Assembly (NCBI GenBank): GCA_947625555.1
Contig: CANQOT010000001.1
Coordinates: 1 to 64,000 of the forward strand
DNA from: an uncultured Clostridia bacterium
GTDB lineage: Bacteria > Bacillota > Clostridia > Christensenellales > Borkfalkiaceae
Direction of reading: 5' to 3'
DNA: 64,000 nt
The translations under genes were made by a program, and so were the position numbers. Of this stretch, positions 20,901-26,928 are shown piece after piece. Under the pieces are notes generated by a model. The model saw nothing but the letters and a program-made list of their open reading frames with translations, did not search any database and was not told the origin of the DNA. Positions within the stretch are counted from its first letter, which is position 1, and every line of letters starts with the position of its first letter.

Positions 20901-21736
20901 TCAAGGAGACGACGCGCGTCTACGACGGCACGACGGACGTCACAGCCCTTCTCGCTTCGTCCACGGTGCTCGCAGACGGCGCCGCAGACGAAAAGGTGGA
21001 AGTTGCCGTTTCGGCCGCCCTCGCCTCCAAGGACGTCGGCGCACAGAGGGCCATCCTCACCTTTGCCATCGCCGATCCCAACTATATTTTAGATGAAGCG
21101 CGCGCGGCCGAGCTCTTCGGCTCCATTCTCATCACCGTGACGGCAAAGCCCGTGCAGGTGCTCTACAACGAGGATTCCGTGAAGAAGGGCGGGCCGTTCT
21201 CGGCGACTTCCAACGATTTTGTCCTCGGCGACGATGTCAAGCTCGTCTACACTTCGGATGATTCGGGCAACACGATCGTGGCCGAACTCTCCCTCGAAGG
21301 CGCAGACGCGGGCAACTACACCCTCACCGAGACCAAGGTCGTCATTCCGCTCCGCCTGCTCGAAAACAAGTGGATCGTGGAGTACTACCGCGCCGATTGG
21401 AAGGAGGGCAGAACGCCTTCCGAGGTCGTCGATGCGGTCGCGCAGTACGGCGGCGTCGCTTCCGTCAGGTACTACACCGACGAAGCCTGCACCACGGAGA
21501 TCTCCGAAGAGGAACTCAAAACGGCCGCGGCGGGCACCTATTACGCGAAGTACACCGTCGAGAGAGGGGACTACTACGAGGGCATGTTCGGCGTCTCCTC
21601 CTTCGAGATCTTAAAGGCCGATCCCGATATGGGCCTTCCGATCATTCTCCTCATCGTCTGCGCGGTGCTTCTCGCGACGCTCGTCACCGTCGTCGCAGTC
21701 ACCAAACGCAGAAAGCATAAAAAGAACATTCAATAA
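8999..21736 (+). CDS. Giant surface protein: signal peptide, beta-helix-like Gly-rich region, many MBG/YDG-type repeats, C-terminal TM anchor
   Basis: Start at MTKNMKKTRRYSVAALTMLL after AGAGGTG; GGGI/NNAA beta-helix-like repeats; YDG-type units (ITAKDKTYDGTTAATF, ITAIDRIYDGTTSVSL) and MBG-type units (TYTFNGTAQGDPI); C-term PIILLIVCAVLLATLVTVVAVTKRRKHKKNIQ. Confidence 0.9.
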   Translation: MTKNMKKTRRYSVAALTMLLSATFACGLAFSDRGGQGGSTLEAAAAELSVTKQVFGDGTTGNGGFTHEHVNDMVGKIINWKRVSGTTYSRTAGDIEDNTLSVARVTDGAPRIKYFASGKSAVGYYMVPDKGSKATISDSDYTQQITDASVTKYLKYDPTTKEGYFVVGNEGGGASNFEKASAWSAAIKQTYTNDSDVIKQGAGNYANVAVYNTVQLYVRVKMLEDWTATRGGKEYDLVENVPTGTSKANHYQQNADVTTFEVIEEQDEKGESKPKLQASGAIQGTEDGAGTQVNEHDPFTFGRLGIPTKSYVILDLNGKTIDRAMPDSGVARNVATGKTGATNNYTHSSVFNVGTYARFEVYDSTAKDNEPAGSGKITGGRTWEDTNGYNENNENKGGAIHLEVYSEVTLHSGSLTKNVAWLGGSFYGLTRSVFNLFDGAITQNYAGSMGGGTYCALDSHMVFNVYGGLIANNAAANQGGGLCGNGGTHITIYGGTVTGNAAREGGGIHVMQNSYVKFYNGNIYGNAATGAGGGVNLLGTAKGVYINGPARIAENFMVAKAKAKDSSTPQGSAGNFSNTADQQDFIYAHNIKTQDILDYKRVQSITLQDDSGKQMSRPDGSPYTINFEEASNLYLNTGRAKNDTTNNPGNLDYADIKVEGPLSVGGKNAEIYVSPASGQAGNRYGRIMRGFTQYGYDDNNNQRNTGKDDVDNWSGTGGGAGTWDHEPSGVDNYNYTAYLRDQDVSYYFKTDNGADLVEKQYDNGPWVEILDLTHSRTADVHWQYRTLKSGSPDENGDATWDWTNEWTDVQPEYTYNGKVNWLEGVRLIYNKFDQTNGSNYDQMRTYIVSLQYVDGKYQFQYTMTYYALKAGKTTSKDANDYDTSKPKDGTIASTAVGGYFDVSVEYFLQAGSSSEKTKTFTDDLVSKDAGTYTFAISQEAIGDGSGAMFSRSDIITQSSISFIVNRLGLTVTGVEITKTYDGKIDVTDDLNTAYTNGDINPTIAGGLLYEHRNAVSIVPAKDSVKTFSDIILDSPDVGTHISTKFPQLEVALQDNNGGDTISRNYTVAGDLSNITVIITPAVLQNGTEGHTGGGTPYWTLKGGVEGGIWSFNSEKNALLATYTGQPINPELEIHGLEAQTEKKADGSFTTRQDNVILEYQGTQTNANADKDGNLLKDKAAYTVTAKITTAYQGSNYVFEGGDTTFTFPFYLKQKELTVNEWTASGNIWKEHTATSGSYIYDGTIFTAASVEGNLTPTFTGLTEVDSAPSFTLALTAENSKTSHAENTYTVTVNAITDAPNYYLGNGGAFAVTIAKREVKVLVHELTDTYAGEKYLLDTTTGLKQGVQLADVFGTVDSNPNSTWQYADDTPNQFIGTDSSELYFYLAGTTEVPKAKPTAGEKFAVPGTYYLWCTFAEGKDLAGDYSVTFEKGESGGGDPQLTIEPATAEVISADWQLSNGFAADGYKVNITEEINANYSWMRFKGDVKYKENIDGKSFQVTYTLEPTAQQKQGTDYTVDGSGIYTVITVGTYTFTVTVEAPYHNTITHKLLVYISQEHVTVTLKEEDITFTYGGEGLLQSGNDISTWLLNLLFNTDHIESITGFTNHEMGQDEGQDGPASIAMEAVESLEQIIEKLRELVTLSFTGDNSALFSGAGYLKAGSYTVHIAFKGDTSGDTKNRTITFVNAANKIVVTPKTLTASDIIWVETGNGWSEEGGKLSHTYSGIASIALGNYPKVKEGGNAFTGDKFNERGISAFIEAQEEGAWVAHTGVCHVGTTYRIYISDSNPGGADGANYTFDPAALAKEFSIKPLAITLKLKNFSDVYGNTHPDFGQTLELINHFDYSGAKFAEGDNIGLLNLQLAYVDTITNATAVGHYAVKATWSNADYAVTFTDESGTAATGEADWWKLEDIFEITPREIEIVWEAEDSYTFNGIDQSGAVKAHYVDAVDGESTHALAVTFSGKGTQFLNAGGYTATVAFAGGDTGSSNYALPSDYTREFTMAKMSVSVVWDGTYTYNGTNQTAALRAHYLTFDRQSAALTVTLKDASEFKNAGDYSVTADFKADDGQSGNYELTDTTHTYTMSRAKVTVSGITAIDRIYDGTTSVSLSFNGVKFEGLIDGDELTLSAVGEMNDKDAGEGKAVTVSGLSLSGKSHLNYELANEEYSESVTVNITPRTISISGITAKDKTYDGTTAATFDMKGLTFENLLPAEEARFTGDGAEKYVTVVVKGAFSDKNAGVGKVITGLTFSLEINEAGQAEGFKAENYTILTTVQGLTATISPAEVTVTGGVVAEEKVYNGTTDVQLNGGSLVFQVTGKEGPGLYDGDSLTVTGRGTFDDKNAGSGKTVKITELVLGGTSASNYTLAESGNQAETTGTITQKPVAANEIVWPKLTFTYSALDQRDAIQPYFEGVAADGRIYLAIVIEGDKFTDAATYTVRATLKGVEGGENYTFNAEDYSHQYTIAPYTVEIEWTEWSEEQATFNGEEKSVTATFQPLEKDADLVTLTVKITKTGTGEEVVLLNAGTYTATASFGDTSGGTSNYTLDETSLTHTYIIQKAEFVIETDEGKTYTFNGTAQGDPITVQGVEGDKNFPEEVTISYLSNSGNHNGINAGVYEIEYLVLGTENYKEARGTYTFTIEKAEIVVTVESKSYEYNGEAQGNAAVIGETPDTHYTVVYTYKYTPNVEGHSEGTVTAPLFIEAGQYAVTVTVSGSNYVTNEQHYTITIERAQTGHTVQSELHFNYTGAQQTATLSDAVIGAASELTYALKEGSVLPEGASFDAASGTFTFKNVAEGNGVVFTVTVNADNNHEAASGDVKIVVNKAAASLDTSHITAEYTYTGEVLELDLTEEGLLNHSEGAALSYTVGEGKTIKNAGIYSVTITAAATDNYLNAEATVSITVNRATFDKVEDQTFVYNGTPQGDAIVLKLNGKPVDVAAENITIRYNGSETPPQYSLVNANAFVVNFTAEGANFVTYEGSYTITITPGTLTVSAPTKTTYTYNGAPVDASATVEAIDNSYELSYDVTYSPLEGGHEAGTIEGAHFTEAGEYKVTVTVSGNNYHKATCSYTVTIGKGEYTVENSENATFTYNGELQGGEVRVTTLTGSEQEVVYTGAHTFRDVSNNTVQWSVAADNNHNAASGSYTVTIVCKQLTVSGYSVSGKIYDKTTSANVVGGFLQGVCGGDGVSFTISAAFEDANAGNAKPVTVTIELTNDEAGNYTFGEEGAKRVTKLTATLTADIDRALRTIDTEGVLTEYTYNGQEQTVDLSSVTYTGREEGGGTLTHTNNTFTNVVEGNGLLIEVQVKGGKNYLDAVAYITLTVTPQTLTATLKERTRTFTYDGTPHGGEEIVTVTGGTVYVKDEGQVFAYIVDGGSPYLEVPAFTAGTHTVEVRPRNENYHVDFADGNSQYTVQIEVAEVVVQLVVDPLLRGRARAADLVYNGGDHASGFFEDNFRVTLRGEPYTIDQKNYLVTWRSAEGIVGLNAIDAGDYTLVLSLLGEAAENVRFKEDARYTVEGTTLTWNGPTLHIEKAALTVTAPADIETYYDGTLYGGEANVQVLGLVAGDEGYTLEYSSDGENFSTEKPVFINAGRHTVHFRIAARNYTAEGGSYLINIKKVHLTPTLNEGSYSYRGYAYSPFDVWTLKAEQGRNLLTTDDIAVTYTYTSVAGVAGSATSLLNAGTYTLGVELSSENAITNYTLGEGKLVITIAPAEVDISARREITYRESGYEVGEVVRFISQIPTTGAFVLRLEGADRILDAGEYTVVVEPVGDAANNFAFTAESIAIVVDPAEVYVWSDGDLTRTYDGKDHLSEARVTVTRRDNSVVVDPSLYDVAYYMLVGGERVLTDDIVSAGDYNAVVTLKDTRNYKLTGAMSTRIVITRAVFGLVEGYEDTYNGAAVDPAVLVEREEGAPEPEYTVSIKRDGKTVERICDAGFYTVYFTGGPNFLASVPFVYVTIGQRTLTVGEVPFKETTRVYDGTTDVTALLASSTVLADGAADEKVEVAVSAALASKDVGAQRAILTFAIADPNYILDEARAAELFGSILITVTAKPVQVLYNEDSVKKGGPFSATSNDFVLGDDVKLVYTSDDSGNTIVAELSLEGADAGNYTLTETKVVIPLRLLENKWIVEYYRADWKEGRTPSEVVDAVAQYGGVASVRYYTDEACTTEISEEELKTAAAGTYYAKYTVERGDYYEGMFGVSSFEILKADPDMGLPIILLIVCAVLLATLVTVVAVTKRRKHKKNIQ

Positions 21737-21763
21737 TTCTTCACACATCGGAGGTAACAAGCA

Positions 21764-22153
21764 ATGACTATTTTCGGACATGAACTCACGATCGACAGCG
21801 CCGTTTTCTGGATCATCGTCGTACAGGCGATCTTCATCCTCATCGCCGCCATCATTATCATCGTGCTCGTCGCGCGGGCGATCGCGGCGAAGCGCGAACG
21901 TGCAAAGCGCGCGGAGGAATATGCCAAGACGCACCCGCAGATGGCCCAACCCGATCCCTCTTTCAGCCTCACACAGGTCTACACGTCGCCCGAATTTTCC
22001 GATAAGGTGGAGAAGTATGTCGAGGAGATCTTGGAGCAGACCAAGAACGCGTCCAACATCGGCGCCTCCTCGCCCACATACAGCGGGCCCTACTACTATG
22101 CCGACATGACGCCCGGCGCGCAGAACTCTCCCGACGGAAGGCCGCTGCGCTGA
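21764..22153 (+). CDS. Small membrane protein downstream of giant surface gene
   Basis: RBS CGGAGG; single TM FWIIVVQAIFILIAAIIIIVLVARAIAAKRERAKRAEEYAK; 27 nt after the giant gene. Confidence 0.75.
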   Translation: MTIFGHELTIDSAVFWIIVVQAIFILIAAIIIIVLVARAIAAKRERAKRAEEYAKTHPQMAQPDPSFSLTQVYTSPEFSDKVEKYVEEILEQTKNASNIGASSPTYSGPYYYADMTPGAQNSPDGRPLR

Positions 22154-22251
22154 CCTATCCTGCCCGCCGCTTCTATTTGCCAAACGCCCTGCCCCCGCAA
22201 AAGGGGGCGGTCGGCGAGTGCAGCGAGAGGGGCATCTTTGCTTTTCGGCAA

Positions 22252-22293
22252 ATAAAAAAAGAACGGTTTCACGCGGAAGCCGTTCTCTTTTTT
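22252..22293. terminator. Intrinsic terminator (bidirectional)
   Basis: aaaaaaAGAACGGTTTC-acgcg-GAAGCCGTTCTctttttt (one mismatch/wobble in the stem). Confidence 0.7.
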
Positions 22294-22297
22294 TGAC

Positions 22298-22462
22298 TTA
22301 TTCGTGGTCCATGACCCAGTAGCCGCCCTCATGCTGCAAAGGGGGGAACGTGGTCCCTTTTTCGAGATAGGTCTTTTCATCGTCGTGGCTCTTGCCGAAC
22401 TTGTCGTATGCCTTGTAGTGGCAGGACATGGGCACGGTATCGCCGCTTCTGAATTTTTCCAT
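22298..22462 (-). CDS. Small YjzC-like protein
   Basis: MEKFRSGDTVPMSCHYKAYDKFGKSHDDEKTYLEKGTTFPPLQHEGGYWVMDHE with RBS GGGAGGTAAC; family assignment tentative. Confidence 0.6.
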   Translation of the reverse strand: MEKFRSGDTVPMSCHYKAYDKFGKSHDDEKTYLEKGTTFPPLQHEGGYWVMDHE

Positions 22463-22580
22463 ATCTGTTACCTCCCACTTGCATTTTGCGCCGCCGCGGG
22501 CCGTTTTATACATCTCTGAAAACTTGCCCCGCCGTCCGCAAAGAATATGCGATCTTTCCGCAGAAATGCCGATAGAATGC

Positions 22581-22609
22581 TTGCAATTTTATGCACATAA
22601 GGATATAAT
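22581..22609 (+). promoter_or_regulatory. Promoter of aspartate ammonia-lyase gene
   Basis: TTGCAA - 17 nt - TATAAT. Confidence 0.75.
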
Positions 22610-22652
22610 ATTGCATAATCAAAGGGAGATTTTCGCTTACTACGGGGTAAAT

Positions 22653-24047
22653 ATGGAAAAAGAATTCAGAACAGAGCACGATTCGGTGGGGGAACTCTCC
22701 GTCGACAGTTCTGCATATTACGGCATTCAGACGTTGCGCGCCAAGGGCAATTTCGAGATCACGGGCACGCGGCTCACCTTTGCTTTCGTCAAGAACGTCG
22801 TCCTCATCAAGAAGGCGGCCGCCACCGTGAATAAGGCCTACGGGCTCCTCGACGCGCGCAAGGCCGATGCCATTATCGCCGCCTGCGACGAGATCTTGCA
22901 CGGCAAGCACAGGAAGGATTTCATCGTCGACGCCGTGCAGGGCGGGGCGGGCACTTCGGCCAATATGAACGTGAACGAAGTCATCGCCAACATCGCCATC
23001 GAGCGCCTCGGCGGCAAGCTGGGCGATTATTCCGTCATCAGCCCCAACGACGACGTCAATATGGAGCAGTCCACCAACGACGTCATCCCCACGGCGGGCA
23101 AGCTCACCGTCCTCTCGCTCGCCTCCGACCTTCTCACCCAGCTCAACCACCTCCACCGCGCCCTTCTCAAAAAGGCAAAGGAGTTCGACGGCATCCTCAA
23201 AATGGGCAGGACGCAGCTGCAAGACGCCGTTCCCATGCGCCTCGGGCAGGCCTTCCACGCTTTCGCGACGGCCATTGCCCGTTCCAAGGAACGCATCGAA
23301 AATTCTCTCGCCGAAATGCGCGTCATCAACATGGGCGCGACGGCCATCGGCACCGCTATCAACGCGCGGGAGGCCTACTTCGCCCACATCACCGAGGAGC
23401 TCTCGACGCTGACGGGGGAGAACTTGAAGCGCGCGGACGACCTCTTCGACGGCACGCAGAACGTCGACGGCTTTGCGGCCGTCTCGGGGACGTTGAAGGC
23501 CCTCGCCGTCAATCTCTCCAAGATGTGCAACGACCTGCGCCTCATGTCAAGCGGCCCCCGCACGGGGCTCGGCGAGATCATTCTGCCCGCCAAACAGAAC
23601 GGCTCTTCCATCATGCCGGGCAAGATTAACCCCGTCATTCCCGAGGTCGTCAACCAGGTCGCATTCCTCGTCATCGGGCACGATGTGACGGTGACGATGG
23701 CTGCCGAAGCGGGCCAGCTCGAACTCAACGCCTTCGAGCCCGTCATCTTCTACCAACTCTTCGAATCCCTCCGCGCGCTCACGGGAGCGGTGAATACGCT
23801 CTCGGAGAACTGTATCGTGGGCATCGTCGCCAACCGCGAACGGTGCACCGAGTGGGTGAACCGAAGCGTGGGCATCGTCACCGCGCTCAACCCCTACATA
23901 GGGTACTTGAAGGCCGCCGAGATCGCGAAGGAATCGCTCAAAACGGGGGAGAGCATCCGCTCCATAGTCCTCCGCGAGGGTCTTATGGACGAGAAGAAGT
24001 TGGATGAGGTGTTGGACCCGTTGCTTCTCACCGAACCCCGCGGGTGA
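22653..24047 (+). CDS. aspA: Aspartate ammonia-lyase
   Basis: Fumarase/aspartase superfamily: GSSIMPGKINPVIPEVVNQ signature, TSANMNVNEVIAN, MEQSTNDVIPT. Confidence 0.9.
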   Translation: MEKEFRTEHDSVGELSVDSSAYYGIQTLRAKGNFEITGTRLTFAFVKNVVLIKKAAATVNKAYGLLDARKADAIIAACDEILHGKHRKDFIVDAVQGGAGTSANMNVNEVIANIAIERLGGKLGDYSVISPNDDVNMEQSTNDVIPTAGKLTVLSLASDLLTQLNHLHRALLKKAKEFDGILKMGRTQLQDAVPMRLGQAFHAFATAIARSKERIENSLAEMRVINMGATAIGTAINAREAYFAHITEELSTLTGENLKRADDLFDGTQNVDGFAAVSGTLKALAVNLSKMCNDLRLMSSGPRTGLGEIILPAKQNGSSIMPGKINPVIPEVVNQVAFLVIGHDVTVTMAAEAGQLELNAFEPVIFYQLFESLRALTGAVNTLSENCIVGIVANRERCTEWVNRSVGIVTALNPYIGYLKAAEIAKESLKTGESIRSIVLREGLMDEKKLDEVLDPLLLTEPRG

Positions 24048-24084
24048 ATTCACAAATTTTGTTTTGCGCAGGGGAACCCTCCTC

Positions 24085-24355
24085 ATTCCGAGGCCCCTAA
24101 GGGGCCGAGTGAATCTTTTCATACGCAGTCCGCAAGAGCTGCCCCCAAGGTGGGGAAGCCTTTCCTCATTCCGAACCCCTAAAAGGGGCGAGTGAATCTT
24201 TTCCCACGTACGCCCAAGTACGCTCCCTTCGGAAATGCTCCTTCTCCTTGTCTCGCTTGCAACTCTGCGATTTGACGGGGAACCCGTAAGGGTTACCCGT
24301 CATTCCGAACCCGCGAAGCGGGTGAGTGAATCCCCTTATACGCAGTCCGAAAGCC
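24085..24355. repeat. Three copies of a palindromic intergenic module (CATTCCGA - hairpin - GAGTGAATC)
   Basis: CATTCCGA-GGCCCCTAAGGGGCC-GAGTGAATC, CATTCCGA-ACCCCTAAAAGGGGC-GAGTGAATC, CATTCCGA-ACCCGCGAAGCGGGT-GAGTGAATC. Confidence 0.85.
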
Positions 24356-24557
24356 CCCTCCATGGAAGGGGGGTAGGGGGGTGGGGTGACCTGCCCCTGT
24401 TTACGGGGTCGCAAAACGCAGTTCTGCGCAACGGCACAGTGTGCCGTGCGCTGCGTTTTGCGGTGAGTGAGCGCATCGGAAGGCGCGAACGGTGACCGAA
24501 CGCGGGGCTCTACCCGCGTGAGAAGGTGGCACGGCGAAGCCGTGCCAGGTGGGGGCC

Positions 24558-24688
24558 TTGCCCACCCCTCGAGGGGTGGGTGTCACGCCGCGTGCGGCAT
24601 GACGGAAGGGGTGTTCGCAATCGAAAGCGACACCCCCTCAGTCTCGGCTTTGTCTCGACAGCTCCCCCTCAAGGGGGCGCCAAGAGAA
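24558..24688. repeat. Multi-hairpin intergenic repeat, copy 1
   Basis: CTTGCCCACCCCTCGAGGGGTGGGTGTC...GACACCCCCTCA...CAGCTCCCCCTCAAGGGGGCGCCAAGAGA; homologous to 33541-33658. Confidence 0.8.
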
Positions 24689-24847
24689 CACGTCCCATCT
24701 ACTTTGCCTCGTTTGCTCCTCCCACGGAGGAGCCTTTTTTCTTGTTCTTTTTTTGTCCATACCCCCCCCAATTTCGCTCAAATTATATAAATTTTGCCTG
24801 TGGAAAAAAAATTTTTGCAAAAAATTAAAAAATTTTTCAAAAAAGTC

Positions 24848-24874
24848 TTGACAAATGGACGGGGGGGGTACAAT
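24848..24874 (+). promoter_or_regulatory. Promoter with G8 tract in spacer (lipoprotein gene)
   Basis: TTGACA - aatggacGGGGGGGG (15 nt) - TACAAT; palindrome TGTCAT-aaaaa-ATGACA at 24881-24897. Confidence 0.6.
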
Positions 24875-24921
24875 ATATGATGTCATAAAAAATGACAAAA
24901 TTTTCATTATGGAGGAAAGTT

Positions 24922-26925
24922 ATGAACAAAAAGAGTTGGCTCATTGTGGGATTGTCGCTCGCAATGGCCGCAAGCATCGGCGTGGGCATCTCTGCCTGCG
25001 GTGGAAAAGAACCCGACACCCCGCCCACCCCCACGGACCACACGCACACCTACGACGCGTGGGACTACAACGAAACGCAGCACTGGAAGTATTGCGACGA
25101 GCACGGGACGGACAAGTCCAACATCGACGAGACCACGCGCGAGGACCATATTTTCACCAACGGCACTTGCGAATGCGGCATGAAGGAAGCGGACGTCACC
25201 CCCGACGAGGGCCTCGACACGCGCGTTTTTTACGTTGTAGGTTCGGGCGCGGGCGACCTCAGCAAGTGCAGCTTCACCGAACTTAAATCCAACTTCATGC
25301 TCACCAAGCAGCCCAAGAAGGACGAAAACGGTTACACCGTCTATACGACTTCCATTTTAACGCTCTATACGGGCGACACGATGAAAATTGTGCAGGATCT
25401 CGACTGGGACGAAGGCCTTGGCTACTTCGGGGTCTCCAACATCAAGAACAACGACGGGTCGCTCGTTGACGGCGGTGGGCCGGGCAATATCACGCCCGCA
25501 GTGGGCAAGGACGGCAAGTATCGCTTCACCGTCCGCACAAAGCCCGATATTACATTCTCTGAATGTACGCTCGAGTTTGAATTCATCGAGGCTGTAGAAC
25601 CGCTCAAAAATACAGCGCAGATCTATATCGTCGGCAATCTGCAATACTGCGACACCAAATGGCCGAGCGGCACGGATGTCACGGGCTGCAAAAAGCTTGA
25701 CTACGACGAGGCAACGGGCGAATGGAGCATTACGCTTCGTTTAGGGCGTGCTCCGGGAGAAATAGGCGGCGATGAATTCAAACTCTATAATTCCGTCAAC
25801 GGCGCTTATATCCCCGACGGCGTAAATAATAACAAACAATACGGTGCGAACAATGCCGGCGATTACAAAATCAGTTGGAAAACGGGCGAAACCGACATCA
25901 CCTTCACCAAGCTCGAGCATACCCATGTCTTCGACCGTCAGACGAAAGACGATACACAGCATTGGAACATCTGCTGGCTTGATGATACCGCCGACGAGCA
26001 ATCCCGCGAAGGTCACGTCTACACCGACGATCAAGATAGCAAGTGCGACACCTGCGGTTACACGCGTCATATACATAGCTTCACCAAGCAAAACAAGGAC
26101 GAAACACAGCACTGGATGGAATGTCCCGCAGACGGGACGATTTCTCCCGAAGGAAAGATCGACCACGTCTACGACCAAGAGGGCGGCAAGTGCGTCTGCG
26201 GTGCGGAGAAGGCGGACGACTGCGCCCACGACGGGAAGATCATCTTTGATTATATGGGAGATACTCTGCCCGCAGGGGCCACGGCCGGCGGCACGATCAC
26301 GGGCAAGTGCGAAAAGTGCGGCAATCCCATCGAAGTCTCTTATGACAAGTATGTCGAATTTGCCGCAAGCGTTCCGATGTCCGGCGACCCGCTCCCGCCC
26401 GCAGTCATGGAGAACGACAAGAAGTATTACGGGAAGATCACAAGCACAGCGAGCTCAAGCTATGGCGGCGCGTATTTGGGTTATAAGATCGAAGCAGCGG
26501 GGACTCTCACCGTGACGATGGACGTCGTTTGCAGTTGGCAAAAGAATGCGGCAGGGACGGCTGACTTCGCAATACGCTATATGGCGATCGTCGATACGCC
26601 GCTCGAGACCGGTCTTAAATCAAGCGGAATTAAAGACATTATCAGTAAGAGCCAATGGAATACAAGCAGTTCAAAGACTGAAAAAGTTGCGAAGTGGAAG
26701 GAGCAAATTACATTTGACACGACGCTCGGCGAGGCTTTCCACAGCATAACGCTTACCTTCACAGAGGAGGACGTCGGTCAGAATGTGTACTTCCTCATCA
26801 CAACGAACATAAACATGATACTCACCAATTCCGCGTTCCTGTTCGAGACGTCCTTCTCGCCCGCCGCGGCAGCCGCTACCGTCGCTCCGCAGGAAGTCGC
26901 AATGCTGCCCGAGAAGAAGGACTAA
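24922..26925 (+). CDS. Secreted lipoprotein with His/Cys-rich modules
   Basis: RBS GGAGG; MNKKSWLIVGLSLAMAASIGVGISACGG lipobox; modules HTHTYDAWDYNETQHWKYC, HTHVFDRQTKDDTQHWNIC, HIHSFTKQNKDETQHWMEC. Confidence 0.85.
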   Translation: MNKKSWLIVGLSLAMAASIGVGISACGGKEPDTPPTPTDHTHTYDAWDYNETQHWKYCDEHGTDKSNIDETTREDHIFTNGTCECGMKEADVTPDEGLDTRVFYVVGSGAGDLSKCSFTELKSNFMLTKQPKKDENGYTVYTTSILTLYTGDTMKIVQDLDWDEGLGYFGVSNIKNNDGSLVDGGGPGNITPAVGKDGKYRFTVRTKPDITFSECTLEFEFIEAVEPLKNTAQIYIVGNLQYCDTKWPSGTDVTGCKKLDYDEATGEWSITLRLGRAPGEIGGDEFKLYNSVNGAYIPDGVNNNKQYGANNAGDYKISWKTGETDITFTKLEHTHVFDRQTKDDTQHWNICWLDDTADEQSREGHVYTDDQDSKCDTCGYTRHIHSFTKQNKDETQHWMECPADGTISPEGKIDHVYDQEGGKCVCGAEKADDCAHDGKIIFDYMGDTLPAGATAGGTITGKCEKCGNPIEVSYDKYVEFAASVPMSGDPLPPAVMENDKKYYGKITSTASSSYGGAYLGYKIEAAGTLTVTMDVVCSWQKNAAGTADFAIRYMAIVDTPLETGLKSSGIKDIISKSQWNTSSSKTEKVAKWKEQITFDTTLGEAFHSITLTFTEEDVGQNVYFLITTNINMILTNSAFLFETSFSPAAAAATVAPQEVAMLPEKKD

Positions 26926-26928
26926 ATA

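Noticed and set aside
24541-24800. Small ORFs translating the palindromic repeats (e.g. 24467-24790, 33384-33875)
   Set aside because: Open frames run through structured intergenic repeats without an RBS; the repeats are better explained at the nucleotide level.
24760-24870. Invertible promoter as the primary explanation for the C8/G8 inverted repeat
   Set aside because: The repeat is only 10 bp, mostly homopolymer, and no recombinase is nearby; kept only as a secondary hypothesis to slippage.
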